This document shows, piece by piece, positions 8,446 through 17,084 of a DNA stretch of 64,000 nucleotides; within the stretch, counting starts at the first letter, position 1; each line of letters opens with the position of its first letter. A program made the position numbers and the translations under genes. The notes under the pieces are model-generated. The model was not told where the DNA came from, did no database searches, and was given only the letters and a program-made list of their open reading frames with translations. This stretch comes from Halalkalibacter urbisdiaboli (GTDB taxonomy: Bacteria > Bacillota > Bacilli > Bacillales > Bacillaceae_D), in contig NZ_MVJM01000004.1 in the NCBI RefSeq assembly GCF_002156385.1, forward strand, positions 1,533-65,532, read 5' to 3'.

Positions 8446-8802
8446 TTATCCCTCCAATTCCTGTTGCAATTTCTCTAGACCTTGTTCTAAGTCTAGTGCA
8501 GTTGGAACGGAATCTAATGTAATACCCATATCAATTAACGTAATCGCTACAGCCGGTTGTATACCAGTTAAGACAACTTTTGCTCCCATTAAGTTAGACA
8601 TATCTACAACGTCGCCTAATACTTTTGCAATGAACGAATCAATCATATTTACTGATGTTAAATCAATGACCACACCTGTTGCTCCCTCTTTATGTATCTT
8701 ATTAAGTAGATCTTCTTGAAACTGTAATGCAGTTTGGTCATCTAATTCTACTTGAATACTAATCAATAAATATTGCTTTAGCTTTAATATTGGAATTCTC
8801 AT
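8446..8802 (-). CDS. rsbS: Stressosome scaffold protein RsbS
   Basis: A 118-aa single STAS-domain protein. The phospho-acceptor serine is in NMIDSFIAK (about Ser56). RsbS and RsbR make the large stressosome particle that holds RsbT in unstressed cells. I chose the ATG at 8802 because AGGGGGT lies just upstream and because the MRIPILKL start fits the family. A longer in-frame start at 8826 would overlap rsbR. Confidence 0.93.
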   Translation of the reverse strand: MRIPILKLKQYLLISIQVELDDQTALQFQEDLLNKIHKEGATGVVIDLTSVNMIDSFIAKVLGDVVDMSNLMGAKVVLTGIQPAVAITLIDMGITLDSVPTALDLEQGLEKLQQELEG

Positions 8803-8815
8803 AATACCCCCTACC

Positions 8816-9634
8816 TTACAAATCAATCATTTTTTTATTTGTTAACTCAAGTGCCGTTGCCATCCCTTTACGCAACGTACTTTTTGTTGGAAATTTACTC
8901 AAGTCAATACCCAAATTAACAATCGTTTGTGCGATTTCAGGACGAATTCCTACGAGAATACATGTAGCCCCAACAAGTCGAACAGCTTCCGATGCCTGAA
9001 TAATATGGTGAGCAACCATTGTATCCACAACTGGTACACCTGTTATATCAATTAACACTACATGAGAGCGGTTCGCAATAACACCTTCTAGTAAATTTTC
9101 CATAATTAGCTTCGCTCGAGCTGTATCAATTGTTCCAATAAGCGGCATCACTGTAATCCCTTCAAAAACAGGAATTAAAGGTGCTGATAGCTCAAGAAGA
9201 GAAAGCTTTTGCATTTCAAAAATATCTTCCCATGTTCCAGTATAATCATTAACTAGCTGATTAATGATCCCATCAATCCAAGATTCAATATCCTTAAATA
9301 ATAGAAGTAATTTTTCAACATCCTTCTCATTCTCTGAAAACTCTGCTAAAATCACTCTCCGAAAAGCCTGAAGCCCTTTAGTAAAATAAGCCAAAGGCCA
9401 ACCACTTTGAATATACCGTTCTGCAAACGCACTCAAACGCTCATTAGCTTCTTCTTGATTCGCATCCACATTATCAAAAATAAATTGCATAAATTCGCGA
9501 TTAGTATTTTCATAAACTGTCGGTGAAATAGGTTTTAGATAGTTTTCTTTCCCTACGTTTATAAGCTCCTTCTCCCAACGCTCAATTAATGTCTGACGTT
9601 GTTCAAGGATGAATGACACGATGTAATCTTGCAT
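8816..9634 (-). CDS. rsbR: Stressosome sensor protein RsbR
   Basis: A 272-aa protein with an N-terminal non-haem globin-like domain (about 1-135) and a C-terminal STAS domain (about 155-265). The STAS part has the two RsbT-target threonine contexts, GTIDTARAK and VPVVDTMVA. It forms the sensing turrets of the stressosome. The start has GGGGGAAT upstream. A weak sigma-A promoter (TTGCAA 9690-9695, ATAATA 9667-9672, spacer 17) precedes it. The mazEF-type terminator at 9744-9770 separates it from ndoA. Confidence 0.93.
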   Translation of the reverse strand: MQDYIVSFILEQRQTLIERWEKELINVGKENYLKPISPTVYENTNREFMQFIFDNVDANQEEANERLSAFAERYIQSGWPLAYFTKGLQAFRRVILAEFSENEKDVEKLLLLFKDIESWIDGIINQLVNDYTGTWEDIFEMQKLSLLELSAPLIPVFEGITVMPLIGTIDTARAKLIMENLLEGVIANRSHVVLIDITGVPVVDTMVAHHIIQASEAVRLVGATCILVGIRPEIAQTIVNLGIDLSKFPTKSTLRKGMATALELTNKKMIDL

Positions 9635-9743
9635 GCCTTATTCCCCCAGTTTTTTAGTTTCCTTTTATTATTTCACGAGTTGACTTTTGTTGCAAAGACA
9701 ATCCTCTAAAATTCAATCAACAATTATGTAACAAATCACCGAT

Positions 9744-9770
9744 CAAAAAAAACTCCGCTCATCGGAGTTT
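9744..9770 (-). terminator. Terminator after ndoA
   Basis: AACTCCG ... CGGAGTT hairpin followed on the minus strand by eight Ts. A clear intrinsic terminator between the toxin gene and rsbR. Confidence 0.85.
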
Positions 9771-9777
9771 TTCGTGA

Positions 9778-10128
9778 TTAAAAATCAATTAACCCAAGAC
9801 TAATAAACAGAGCATCATTCACTCGATTCATCATATCATCATCAAGATGGGTAATCTTGTCGGTAAGACGCTGCTTATCAATTGTTCGTACTTGCTCTAA
9901 CAAAATAACCGAATCACGGTCAAAACCGTAACGCTTTGCATTGATTTCAACATGAGTCGGTAATTTTGCCTTCTGAATTTGTGCTGTAATCGCAGCCACA
10001 ATAACAGTTGGGCTAAATCGATTTCCGATATCATTTTGTATCACGAGTACAGGACGAACCCCGCCTTGCTCTGAACCTACAACAGGTGAGAGATCCGCAA
10101 AGTAAACGTCGCCTCTTTTAACAATCAA
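9778..10128 (-). CDS. ndoA: Endoribonuclease toxin NdoA (EndoA/MazF)
   Basis: A 116-aa MazF/PemK toxin, the full family length. The start [20 protein letters not shown] is typical. The catalytic residues known for B. subtilis MazF are present as Arg25 (GGVRPVLV) and Thr48 (AAITAQ). It cleaves RNA in a sequence-specific way (UACAU in B. subtilis). It lies 3 bases after ndoAI and ends at a strong terminator. Confidence 0.96.
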   Translation of the reverse strand: MIVKRGDVYFADLSPVVGSEQGGVRPVLVIQNDIGNRFSPTVIVAAITAQIQKAKLPTHVEINAKRYGFDRDSVILLEQVRTIDKQRLTDKITHLDDDMMNRVNDALFISLGLIDF

Positions 10129-10131
10129 ACG

Positions 10132-10410
10132 CTACACCCCACTTACTAAGCGATCGAGGGTATTCTCTGCTTCCTCCTCGGCAAGAAAAGCTTCTGATGC
10201 AAGGTTTAAATTAATTTTTGCCATTTCCATATAACCTTGTTGCATCGTTTCGCGAATTTGAGACTTTTTTCGTTCACGAAGATACATTTTTGTAGCTTTC
10301 GAAATAATTTCGCTACGGTTTACATTCTCCTGCTTGATCAAACCGTCCACCTCGTTCAATAAATGTTGTGGCAAGCTTACTACAATACGCTTTGTGTTTT
10401 GATCTGACAC
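10132..10410 (-). CDS. ndoAI: Antitoxin NdoAI (MazE-type, RHH)
   Basis: A 92-aa ribbon-helix-helix antitoxin. The N-terminal strand KRIVVSLPQHLLNEVDGL and the C-terminal MAKINLNLASEA and LDRLVSG follow B. subtilis NdoAI closely. It inhibits NdoA. I favour the GTG at 10410 because GGGGGTGG lies 6 bases upstream and the protein then begins MSDQ, near the B. subtilis MSES start. An ATG at 10416 and a longer frame to 10434 are possible. Confidence 0.92.
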   Translation of the reverse strand: MSDQNTKRIVVSLPQHLLNEVDGLIKQENVNRSEIISKATKMYLRERKKSQIRETMQQGYMEMAKINLNLASEAFLAEEEAENTLDRLVSGV

Positions 10411-10583
10411 CAACATCCACCCCCGGCATTCCAACGACCTGAATTGTTTTCTTTAACATGTAGCCTAGAAATTTAATATCCAAAATAATCATAGCACTAC
10501 AGTCTTTGATTTGCAAAGGTCTATTGAACTTGTTTTAAAATTAATGCCTTTCCGACACTTAATACCAAGTAATGGATTCACCT

Positions 10584-11732
10584 TCACCTCCATATTTCCC
10601 CATTGTATTTATAGACCCGAGGAACGCGCCCACCAATGATACACGGAATTTCATAATTTATCGTTTTTAACCTTAATGCCACTTCATCCATGGAAACAGA
10701 CTCCTCTCCATCAGTACCAACCAAAGTAACAACTGTGCCTACCTTCATCTCCCGTGGTAAACGAATCATACATTGGTCCATGCAAATTCTCCCTACAAAG
10801 GGTGCTCGCTCTTGTTCAACTAACACTTGCCCGCCTGAACTACTATGGGCTCGAATCCACCCATCCCCATAACCGATAGGAATAGTTCCAATCCATTCTT
10901 CACCTACCGTTTGGTAAGTAGCTCCATAACTTATATGTTCTCCCTTTGGCAATTTCTTTACTTGAACAAGTTTACTTTTTAATGAAAAAGCCGGCTTTAA
11001 TTTGATAGGTAACTTGGTTGTTATGTCCGGTGAAGGCGTTAACCCATACATTGAAATACCGAGTCTAAACATATTAAAATTCCGCTCCGGGAATCTTAAT
11101 CCAGCTGCACTATTCCCACAATGAATATAAGGAACAGAAACATCCCATTCCTTTAACCAATCAAGCACTTGCAAAAATCGGTCATACTGCATATGAAAGT
11201 AGTCTAAGTTTAGGTCATCTGCTGTCGCAAAATGAGTAAACACACCTTCTATAAAAAATGTTGTTGAATCCTTTGCGTAATGTAACAATTGCCTCGATTC
11301 TTCTTTGTCAATAAGTCCGATGCGCCCCATCCCAGTGTCAAACTTAATATGAATTTTAAGATTTTTTGAAGGACCAATCATTCTCTCAACTTCTTTAAGC
11401 CAATCCAATTGAAAAACAGTTAAACTAATATTATGCTTTATCGCCAATAAAGCTCCTTGTGGCTTCACACGACCTAACACGAGGATTGGTGCATCAATTC
11501 CGGCTTCCCTAAGTTCTAATGCTTCATCTAATACTGCTACACCTAGATAGGTTGCACCGGATTGAAGTGCCATTTTCGCCACTTCAACTGCTCCATGACC
11601 ATAGCCATTTGCCTTCACCACAGCCATAATATTCATGTCTCGTTCTTTATAGAACTTGCGAATGGAACGAACATTATCTTCTATTGCATTAAGATCGACT
11701 TCCACCCACGTATCTCGATAAAAAGAATCCAT
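10584..11732 (-). CDS. alr: Alanine racemase
   Basis: A 382-aa PLP-dependent fold-type III enzyme that makes D-alanine for peptidoglycan. The PLP lysine is Lys40 in VVKANGYGHG. The second catalytic residue is the tyrosine in HISYGATY. The substrate-side motif is GRICMDQCMIRL. The ATG at 11732 has GGTGAG about 7 bases upstream; the longer frame to 11750 has none. The gene precedes ndoAI/ndoA as in B. subtilis, with a 170-base gap. Confidence 0.96.
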   Translation of the reverse strand: MDSFYRDTWVEVDLNAIEDNVRSIRKFYKERDMNIMAVVKANGYGHGAVEVAKMALQSGATYLGVAVLDEALELREAGIDAPILVLGRVKPQGALLAIKHNISLTVFQLDWLKEVERMIGPSKNLKIHIKFDTGMGRIGLIDKEESRQLLHYAKDSTTFFIEGVFTHFATADDLNLDYFHMQYDRFLQVLDWLKEWDVSVPYIHCGNSAAGLRFPERNFNMFRLGISMYGLTPSPDITTKLPIKLKPAFSLKSKLVQVKKLPKGEHISYGATYQTVGEEWIGTIPIGYGDGWIRAHSSSGGQVLVEQERAPFVGRICMDQCMIRLPREMKVGTVVTLVGTDGEESVSMDEVALRLKTINYEIPCIIGGRVPRVYKYNGEIWR

Positions 11733-11874
11733 AACACACTCACCATCCAAAACGACGTTTCATGTTTAAAATTATGATTTTCTCCCTATCGCTTGTCAAT
11801 TGAATTCTTATGATAGGTTGTTCCTACAATGTTAAGATCATTCATTATTACGTAAATTTTACACATTATTTAAG

Positions 11875-11908
11875 AAAAGGCTCAGCATCGATATCCGAGC
11901 TGAGCCTT
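11875..11908 (-). terminator. Terminator after the YdcC-type lipoprotein gene
   Basis: AAGGCTCAGC ... GCTGAGCCTT stem of 10 bp followed on the minus strand by TTTTCTTAAAT. Confidence 0.8.
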
Positions 11909-11921
11909 GAAAATAACTGCA

Positions 11922-12932
11922 TTATTTTTCAGTCGTCCCGTAAACAGAGCGAGCAATTGACATCATCTCTTCTTCATCAAGCTCTGATGAAGCAAGAAGG
12001 AAGTCCACTCCGTCATAAGACCACATAATTGATTCATCTGTCATTACTCCGATTGTAAACCCTAAATCAACCGGCTCACCTTGACTCATGTTCATTGGCG
12101 TCGAGGCTGGAACCACCTGACTCTTTTCCTGAATAAGTGTAAATGGCTTCTCACCTTTATATTGAAGTACCACACGTTCACCATTCTCAGACTCAATATT
12201 TTGAGAGCCTTCAAGCTCCGTTCCTTGCGGTGTATACATCGGATAGTGAACGGTCATTGCCTCCGAAGGTTCTGCTAGTGTTGGTTCAGCTTCCATTTGT
12301 GCACCAGTCATATTTCGTTCCATATCAAAGTCCCCTTCGTTAAAGCTAGGGTCTAATTCAAAGGAAGAAAAATCTAGCTGGACCAAAACTTCTAAATCGG
12401 CATTCATAATTTTCACCTGTGTTGGTGATAAGTCCTTTTTGCTTAACGTGATTTCTTGAGAATTTAAATTTTTGTTTTGATAATTTGTATTTGTTTGGAA
12501 TACATATTCGTCTTCTGTAGCCGTGAAAGAACGTTCTGGATCCATTAAGATGTCACGAATAAGTGACTCATACAAATACACTTGACTGCTGTTTGTCGGC
12601 CAATCGCTTTGAAAACGGAAGCTTTTGTTTAAAGCTGGCGTTAATACAAAAACACCATCATCGTTTCGAAGAATGATTTGACTCTGATCTTTGTTTTGGT
12701 TTGTTAGGGCTACACGGTAGTAGCTTTCACGTTGAAACCAAACGTCCACATCATACATTTGTGGCTCTTTACCTGTCTCTAGAGTCATTGTTGCTTCAGC
12801 CTTATAACCAGTCATTTCTGATAATTTTGTGTCTAAGTCATTAATAATGTCTTCTTGCGTTTTCTCTCCGCAACCCACTAGCATAATTGATGCTAATAAT
12901 CCAAGGGCTACGAACCAACATAATTTTTTCAT
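11922..12932 (-). CDS. ydcC: Outer-membrane-lipoprotein-carrier-like sporulation lipoprotein YdcC
   Basis: A 336-aa lipoprotein with signal peptide and lipobox (ASIMLVGC, cysteine at about 21). The body matches the YdcC family, which has a LolA-like fold: a series of strands with TYKAEATMTL-like start, FQRESYYRVAL and a C-terminal GVDFLLASSELDEEEMMSIARSV segment. In B. subtilis ydcC is expressed in the mother cell under sigma-E. I chose the ATG at 12932 because the signal peptide starts there and GGGGTGAAAGG lies upstream. The locus between acpS and alr is conserved. Confidence 0.88.
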   Translation of the reverse strand: MKKLCWFVALGLLASIMLVGCGEKTQEDIINDLDTKLSEMTGYKAEATMTLETGKEPQMYDVDVWFQRESYYRVALTNQNKDQSQIILRNDDGVFVLTPALNKSFRFQSDWPTNSSQVYLYESLIRDILMDPERSFTATEDEYVFQTNTNYQNKNLNSQEITLSKKDLSPTQVKIMNADLEVLVQLDFSSFELDPSFNEGDFDMERNMTGAQMEAEPTLAEPSEAMTVHYPMYTPQGTELEGSQNIESENGERVVLQYKGEKPFTLIQEKSQVVPASTPMNMSQGEPVDLGFTIGVMTDESIMWSYDGVDFLLASSELDEEEMMSIARSVYGTTEK

Positions 12933-13171
12933 CCTTTCACCCCTTTGTCTCATTTGACGCCAGAGAAGAGATGACTCACTCAAGAGACGGCTTTCTTCAT
13001 GATCGTAAGTCAAGAGAGTTAAGGAATACGGCTAGACTGGCAATAACCTATTTCTTCTTACTCTTCTTGAACCTCGTGCTGTTCGTTTTTATAGACCTGA
13101 CTCTGCTTGAATGGTGCCTTCTCTCCCATCCGCACTACAACTATATGAGACAACTTCGGGCAATATGCAGA

Positions 13172-13531
13172 CTAGCTTGACAAGCGTTCAAGAATTACTT
13201 GCGCAACCGCATAAGAATCGCTATGTGAGATTGAAAGATGAATCTCGCAATCCGTTGCTGCATAAAGGATTGGCTTCCCACTCGTTTCATTTAATATTTC
13301 TATATCATGCCAACTAAATGATTTTGAAATTCCTGTTCCAACTGCTTTTACAAACGCTTCTTTTGCGGCAAAACGTCCAGCAAGATACTCAACTTGTCGA
13401 CCTTTTGATAATGTTTCATATTTAGCCTTCTCGTTTACCGTTAAAACCCTGTCTACAAACCTCCCCTGCCTTTCCACTAATGTTTCTATTCTTCTAAGCT
13501 CAACTAAGTCAATACCTATTCCTATTATCAT
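13172..13531 (-). CDS. acpS: Holo-[acyl-carrier-protein] synthase
   Basis: A 119-aa 4'-phosphopantetheinyl transferase that loads coenzyme A phosphopantetheine onto ACP. The Mg-binding residues are Asp8 (GIGIDLVEL) and Glu58 (RFAAKEAFVKA), with the HLSISHSD motif near the end. Length is typical. AAGGAGATTTTAG precedes the ATG. A gap of about 240 bases separates it from ydcC and holds no gene that I can support. Confidence 0.97.
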   Translation of the reverse strand: MIIGIGIDLVELRRIETLVERQGRFVDRVLTVNEKAKYETLSKGRQVEYLAGRFAAKEAFVKAVGTGISKSFSWHDIEILNETSGKPILYAATDCEIHLSISHSDSYAVAQVILERLSS

Positions 13532-13652
13532 CTAAAATCTCCTTTTCTTTAGATGGTTTACATATTCTCTTCGTTCCTATCGTAAGCTTTGTTAAGCGTT
13601 CTTTCTATCTTTTGTTATAATAATTCCTATACTAGTCTTGAGGAGGTATGTA

Positions 13653-14402
13653 ATGTTTATACGAAATGAAAGTTTTTATTCTTTTCGAAAGAATTATCCC
13701 GTTATTACCGTTCTTGTTGCGATACATTTTATCCTCTTTCTTTGGATGAATCTTCTCCCAGGGGGTAGATTTATTGCTGAGATTGGAATCGGTTATAATC
13801 TAGCCGTTGCTTATTACGGAGAATATTGGCGGTTAGTTACACCAATTTTTATGCACCTTGGACTAGGTCATGTTCTATTTAATTCATTTTCCCTTGTCAT
13901 CTTCGGTCCAGGTTTAGAAAAAATGCTCGGAAAAGTAAAATTCCTTACCCTCTATTTATTTGCTGGAATCATTGCTAATATTGCAACGTTTTATCTTGGG
14001 GGGCTTTCTTATCCACAACACCTTGGTGCCTCTGGTGCTATTTTTGGTTTATTCGGAGCTTACGTTTATATTGTTTTAAATCGTAAGAATCTAATTGATC
14101 GGGCGAATTCACAGCTTGTTATGACAATTTTAATCATTGGACTTGTCATGACGTTTGTTAATTCTAATATTAACATTCTTGCCCATCTATTTGGCCTAAT
14201 TGGTGGAGCAGCCCTTGCACCAATTCTACTAACTGGTGTGAGATCATTTTCTATGTATCAGCATGTTCACGAGCCACAAAGTGTATCCTTTAACCCAAAT
14301 CGGTGGGCCAGACATCGAAAAAATAAAAAACTCCTCGTTAAATCGGCTTGGATTCTTTTTATTATCTTTGTATTATTCGGCCTAGGCAGTCGTCTTTTTT
14401 AA
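13653..14402 (+). CDS. Rhomboid family intramembrane serine protease (YdcA-like)
   Basis: A 249-aa polytopic membrane protein. The rhomboid dyad is seen as HLGASGAIFGLFGAYV (catalytic serine) and NINILAHLFGLIGGA (histidine), with the FMHLGLGHVLFNSFSL helix before. It cleaves membrane proteins inside the bilayer; its substrate here is unknown. The ATG at 13653 has AGGAGGT 5 bases upstream; the TTG at 13638 lies before the ribosome site and is rejected. It is divergent from acpS, like ydcA in B. subtilis. Confidence 0.93.
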   Translation: MFIRNESFYSFRKNYPVITVLVAIHFILFLWMNLLPGGRFIAEIGIGYNLAVAYYGEYWRLVTPIFMHLGLGHVLFNSFSLVIFGPGLEKMLGKVKFLTLYLFAGIIANIATFYLGGLSYPQHLGASGAIFGLFGAYVYIVLNRKNLIDRANSQLVMTILIIGLVMTFVNSNINILAHLFGLIGGAALAPILLTGVRSFSMYQHVHEPQSVSFNPNRWARHRKNKKLLVKSAWILFIIFVLFGLGSRLF

Positions 14403-14417
14403 TTTCCCTTAGAAAAA

Positions 14418-14461
14418 GGAGGCTGTTTCGGAAGCTTAAACTCCCTTTCGAAACAGCCTCC
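14418..14461. terminator. Bidirectional terminator
   Basis: GGAGGCTGTTTCG ... CGAAACAGCCTCC, a 13-bp perfect stem with A/T runs on both sides, between the convergent rhomboid and metal-lipoprotein genes. Confidence 0.85.
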
Positions 14462-14469
14462 ATCAATTT

Positions 14470-15378
14470 TTAATTTATTTTCAAACCACCGATAAATGTA
14501 TGGACATTATGCTCCATCATTTTTATATACGTTTCAGCCCCGCTTCCATCAAGGCCAACCGCATCGGTATACACCTCTCCCGCTATAGTAACACCTGCAT
14601 TTTCAGCAACTGTTTCCATATACCTTTGATCAACTGTTGTCTCAACAAAGACAGCAGGAAGCTTTTTCTCTTGTATTAACTCAACAACACGTGAAATTTG
14701 CCCGGGTGTCCCTTCTTCATGAGAATTTAACTCCCAAATCCCAATCGTTTCAAAACCATAGGATTCACCGAAATATTTATAGGCATTCTCACTAATAACA
14801 AGCGTTTTACGTTCTTCAGGGATTTTAGAGGCCTCCTCCTCAATCCAATTATCCAACTCACGTAATGCTTCTAAATACGCTTCTGCATTTGCTTCATATA
14901 TTTCCTTTCCCTCAGGATCCCGCTTAGATAAATCATCACGAATATTTTCTACATACACCATGACACGTTTAACATCTAACCAAGCATGAGGATCTGCCGC
15001 ATCTTCACCTTCAATTGGGATTGTCGTAATGCCAGAGGAAACTTCCACTACTTCTACTTCTCCCACGTTATCAACTAACTTTTGTAGCCAGCCTTCCAAG
15101 TCAAACCCATTTACATAAAATACGGTTGCATCACTAACCTTTTGAAAATCACTTGGAACAGGCTCATACTCATGCGGCTCCTCTCCAATCGGCACGACAT
15201 ATTGAACCTCAGCCCGTTCCCCAGCTACGTTTTCAATCAAATCAGCAAGGATTGAAAAGCTCGTAACAACCTTAACCTCCTTACTTTCTGAGGTAGGTGC
15301 AGCTTCTTCTACTCCACATGCTGCAAGCAACACCACCGTTAACAATCCCGTTAAAAACAAAGCAAGCTTCTTTCCCAT
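14470..15378 (-). CDS. Metal ABC transporter substrate-binding lipoprotein (ZnuA/MntA cluster A-I), orphan
   Basis: A 302-aa lipoprotein (lipobox VVLLAAC) of the LraI/ZnuA/PsaA family. Candidate metal ligands are the His of EEPHEYEP, the His of ADPHAWLD, the Glu of VISENAYKYF and the Asp of VYTDAVG. This His-His-Glu-Asp set suggests manganese or iron more than zinc, since zinc members often carry a third histidine and a His-rich loop; that is inference. No permease or ATPase gene lies next to it, so it must work with a transporter encoded elsewhere or have another role. A Fur-like box (15575-15589) lies upstream. Confidence 0.88.
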   Translation of the reverse strand: MGKKLALFLTGLLTVVLLAACGVEEAAPTSESKEVKVVTSFSILADLIENVAGERAEVQYVVPIGEEPHEYEPVPSDFQKVSDATVFYVNGFDLEGWLQKLVDNVGEVEVVEVSSGITTIPIEGEDAADPHAWLDVKRVMVYVENIRDDLSKRDPEGKEIYEANAEAYLEALRELDNWIEEEASKIPEERKTLVISENAYKYFGESYGFETIGIWELNSHEEGTPGQISRVVELIQEKKLPAVFVETTVDQRYMETVAENAGVTIAGEVYTDAVGLDGSGAETYIKMMEHNVHTFIGGLKIN

Positions 15379-15574
15379 CGTTATTCCCCCTTTAATGTCG
15401 ACTACTCTGAAATTAGTTGTAAAAAGACAACCTTTTTATATTCAGTAAAATGTTTTTACCCTACGCAACTTATTTTGTCATATTCTACTTCTCCTGTCTA
15501 GACGTTATCAATTTTTTTTAAAATTGGGACTAGATCAAAAAGGAATCTGAAAAAACTATTCCTAACCATTACCA

Positions 15575-15589
15575 AGAGAATCGTTCTCA
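15575..15589. promoter_or_regulatory. Fur-like box (weaker)
   Basis: AGAGAATCGTTCTCA, an inverted repeat matching the 7-1-7 TGATAATnATTATCA consensus at about 10 of 14 positions. It probably belongs to the minus-strand lipoprotein gene. Confidence 0.45.
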
Positions 15590-15607
15590 ATAATAGCCCG
15601 AAATCAA

Positions 15608-15637
15608 TTGACAATGATTATCATTATTCGATATACT
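15608..15637 (+). promoter_or_regulatory. Sigma-A promoter overlapped by a Fur box
   Basis: TTGACA (15608-15613), an 18-base spacer and TATACT (15632-15637). The 15-mer TGACAATGATTATCA (15609-15623) matches the Bacillus Fur 7-1-7 consensus at 13 of 14 defined positions. It covers the -35 box, so iron-loaded Fur should block this promoter. Confidence 0.8.
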
Positions 15638-15702
15638 AATGATAATTAATCTCGAATAGGCATATCATAGTGTAGTAATTTAATTCAGGGAGGAAGCAGC
15701 TC

Positions 15703-16188
15703 ATGAAAAAAGTGATTATCCACGCACTGAAGGATATTCATACGGTGATTACAAACAAACGTAAAGTCGGTGGGGCAGTTGAAGCTAAATCGATTCGATT
15801 ACGTTCCGGTGAAGAATTTACTTTTCCTGTTTTCACAAGTTTAGAGTTAACGAACGGTCACTATCACTCCATTGGATTTATGACAACAGAAGGCGAACAA
15901 TTCCTTGTTCATGTTGATGAGATTTCACTTATGAGAGGGTTAGAACATAAATTAATATGTCAACTTGAGAACAGTTCTGCACGAAAATACTTATTAACTG
16001 ATACCATTCATTACTTAACTCGACTATGTGAAGTAAATGAAGGCTTCGTAACAGCTCCGTTTAAAGAGGAAGTTGAAACGCTCATTACGGACATTAGTGT
16101 TTCTGAATTAAAAGAACGCGGTTATGAAAATACACTTCCTTTCCTAGAGGAAAATGTAATCTCATTAAAAAAGAGCATGCTCGCTTAA
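15703..16188 (+). CDS. Predicted Fur-regulated protein of unknown function
   Basis: A 161-aa soluble protein that I do not recognise. The N-terminal half is rich in beta strands (residues about 15-75, including LRSGEEFTFPVFTSLEL and GEQFLVHVDEIS); the C-terminal half is mainly helical. There is no signal peptide or membrane segment and only two cysteines. GGGAGGAAG precedes the ATG. The promoter is overlapped by a strong Fur box, so it is probably induced in iron limitation. It is convergent with the encapsulin operon and shares its terminator, which overlaps its last codons. A role in iron use is inferred only from regulation and place. Confidence 0.8.
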   Translation: MKKVIIHALKDIHTVITNKRKVGGAVEAKSIRLRSGEEFTFPVFTSLELTNGHYHSIGFMTTEGEQFLVHVDEISLMRGLEHKLICQLENSSARKYLLTDTIHYLTRLCEVNEGFVTAPFKEEVETLITDISVSELKERGYENTLPFLEENVISLKKSMLA

Positions 16189-16205
16189 TTGCGTTCATGC
16201 TCTTT
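16169..16205. terminator. Bidirectional terminator overlapping a CDS end
   Basis: AAGAGCATG ... CATGCTCTT stem with A-run before and T-rich sequence after. The left arm lies inside the last codons of the 161-aa gene, and the encapsulin gene ends 10 bases beyond. Confidence 0.8.
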
Positions 16206-16214
16206 CTTCTTACT

Positions 16215-17066
16215 CTATTCTTTTTCTTGGCTTTCTAACGTACAAATAGCAGACGGTCTTTTAATCCTCAATGCAAGGGTTTCATAAACACGGAATGGAT
16301 GATTCATTCCTTCTTCTCCTAAATAAGCCGTATCGAAATCTTCGGAAACTGCTAAGTCTAAATTATGTGGACCTGTATTCACGACAACACCTTTTTTACC
16401 CTTTAATACTGGTGATTGGAATACGCCACCTGTAATTAATTCTCTAACATGGTCAATCTCTAATACATTTGTTTCTTTATGAACACGATGTAACAATGCA
16501 TAAAGCTCAGGTGAAACAATTAACGCATAAGGTCCATTATGTCCCATTTGCATTAATTTATTTCTTGCTTCAACTATATCACGAAAAGCATGGCCTGATT
16601 CGTACCAGTTTTCCATTAAATGTGTCAGACGTCCTTTTACATTCATAATACCTGGGATATCGAACTCCTCGGAACCGTGGAAGATCATCGCATCCTCCAA
16701 ATAAGCAACCTGTCTTGCGGCATTTGCAGCTGCTGAAAAGTCAACCGGAATTCCCAACGTTTTTGCTTGTTCAACATCACGCCAATACAAAACAAAATCT
16801 TTATAAAGCATCGGTAACGTATAGCTTACTCTCTTTGTTGCGCTTTCTACCCCTTCATTTGTACCTTGGAAGTCTATCGTAGCTTGGCCATCTTCTAAGT
16901 AAATATCAGTGTGAATGCTTTGAACCCCTCTTCCAAGTGGGCCATGTAACGAAATAAAACGACGTCCCACTAATTGAGAACGAGCCATTTCAATTACTGT
17001 TTGATCAAGTTGAGTAAATTCCTGTTCATTTAATGGTGCATCTGGGAAGCGATTTGTTTTCGTCAT
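16215..17066 (-). CDS. Family 1 encapsulin nanocompartment shell protein
   Basis: A 283-aa HK97-fold encapsulin. Recognisable parts are the N-terminal helix with ARSQLVGRRFISLHGPLGRGVQS, the E-loop region with SYTLPMLYKDFVLYWRD, the A-domain with ARNKLMQMGHNGPYALIVSPELYALLHRVH and GVFQSPVLKGKKGVVVNTGPHNLDLAVSEDFDTAYLGEE, and the C-terminal ETLALRIKRPSAICTLE. The protein self-assembles into a shell that packs cargo bearing a C-terminal targeting peptide. It lies 18 bases after the IMEF cargo gene; AAGGAGTG precedes the ATG. It is the last gene of a four-gene operon behind two Fur-like boxes. IMEF-type shells are the large T=4 iron stores known from Firmicutes. Confidence 0.96.
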   Translation of the reverse strand: MTKTNRFPDAPLNEQEFTQLDQTVIEMARSQLVGRRFISLHGPLGRGVQSIHTDIYLEDGQATIDFQGTNEGVESATKRVSYTLPMLYKDFVLYWRDVEQAKTLGIPVDFSAAANAARQVAYLEDAMIFHGSEEFDIPGIMNVKGRLTHLMENWYESGHAFRDIVEARNKLMQMGHNGPYALIVSPELYALLHRVHKETNVLEIDHVRELITGGVFQSPVLKGKKGVVVNTGPHNLDLAVSEDFDTAYLGEEGMNHPFRVYETLALRIKRPSAICTLESQEKE

Positions 17067-17084
17067 CTATACACACTCCTTCAT

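Larger units (their letters stand above)
15379..15702. other. Intergenic region with two Fur-like boxes
   Basis: A 324-base divergent intergenic region between the metal lipoprotein gene (minus) and the 161-aa orphan gene (plus). It holds no ORF that I would support. It contains the Fur-like sites at 15575-15589 and 15609-15623 and a good plus-strand promoter. Confidence 0.7.

Noticed and set aside
15575-15623. Zur or MntR boxes for the metal lipoprotein gene
   Set aside because: The sites match the Fur consensus far better than the Zur or MntR consensus as I know them.
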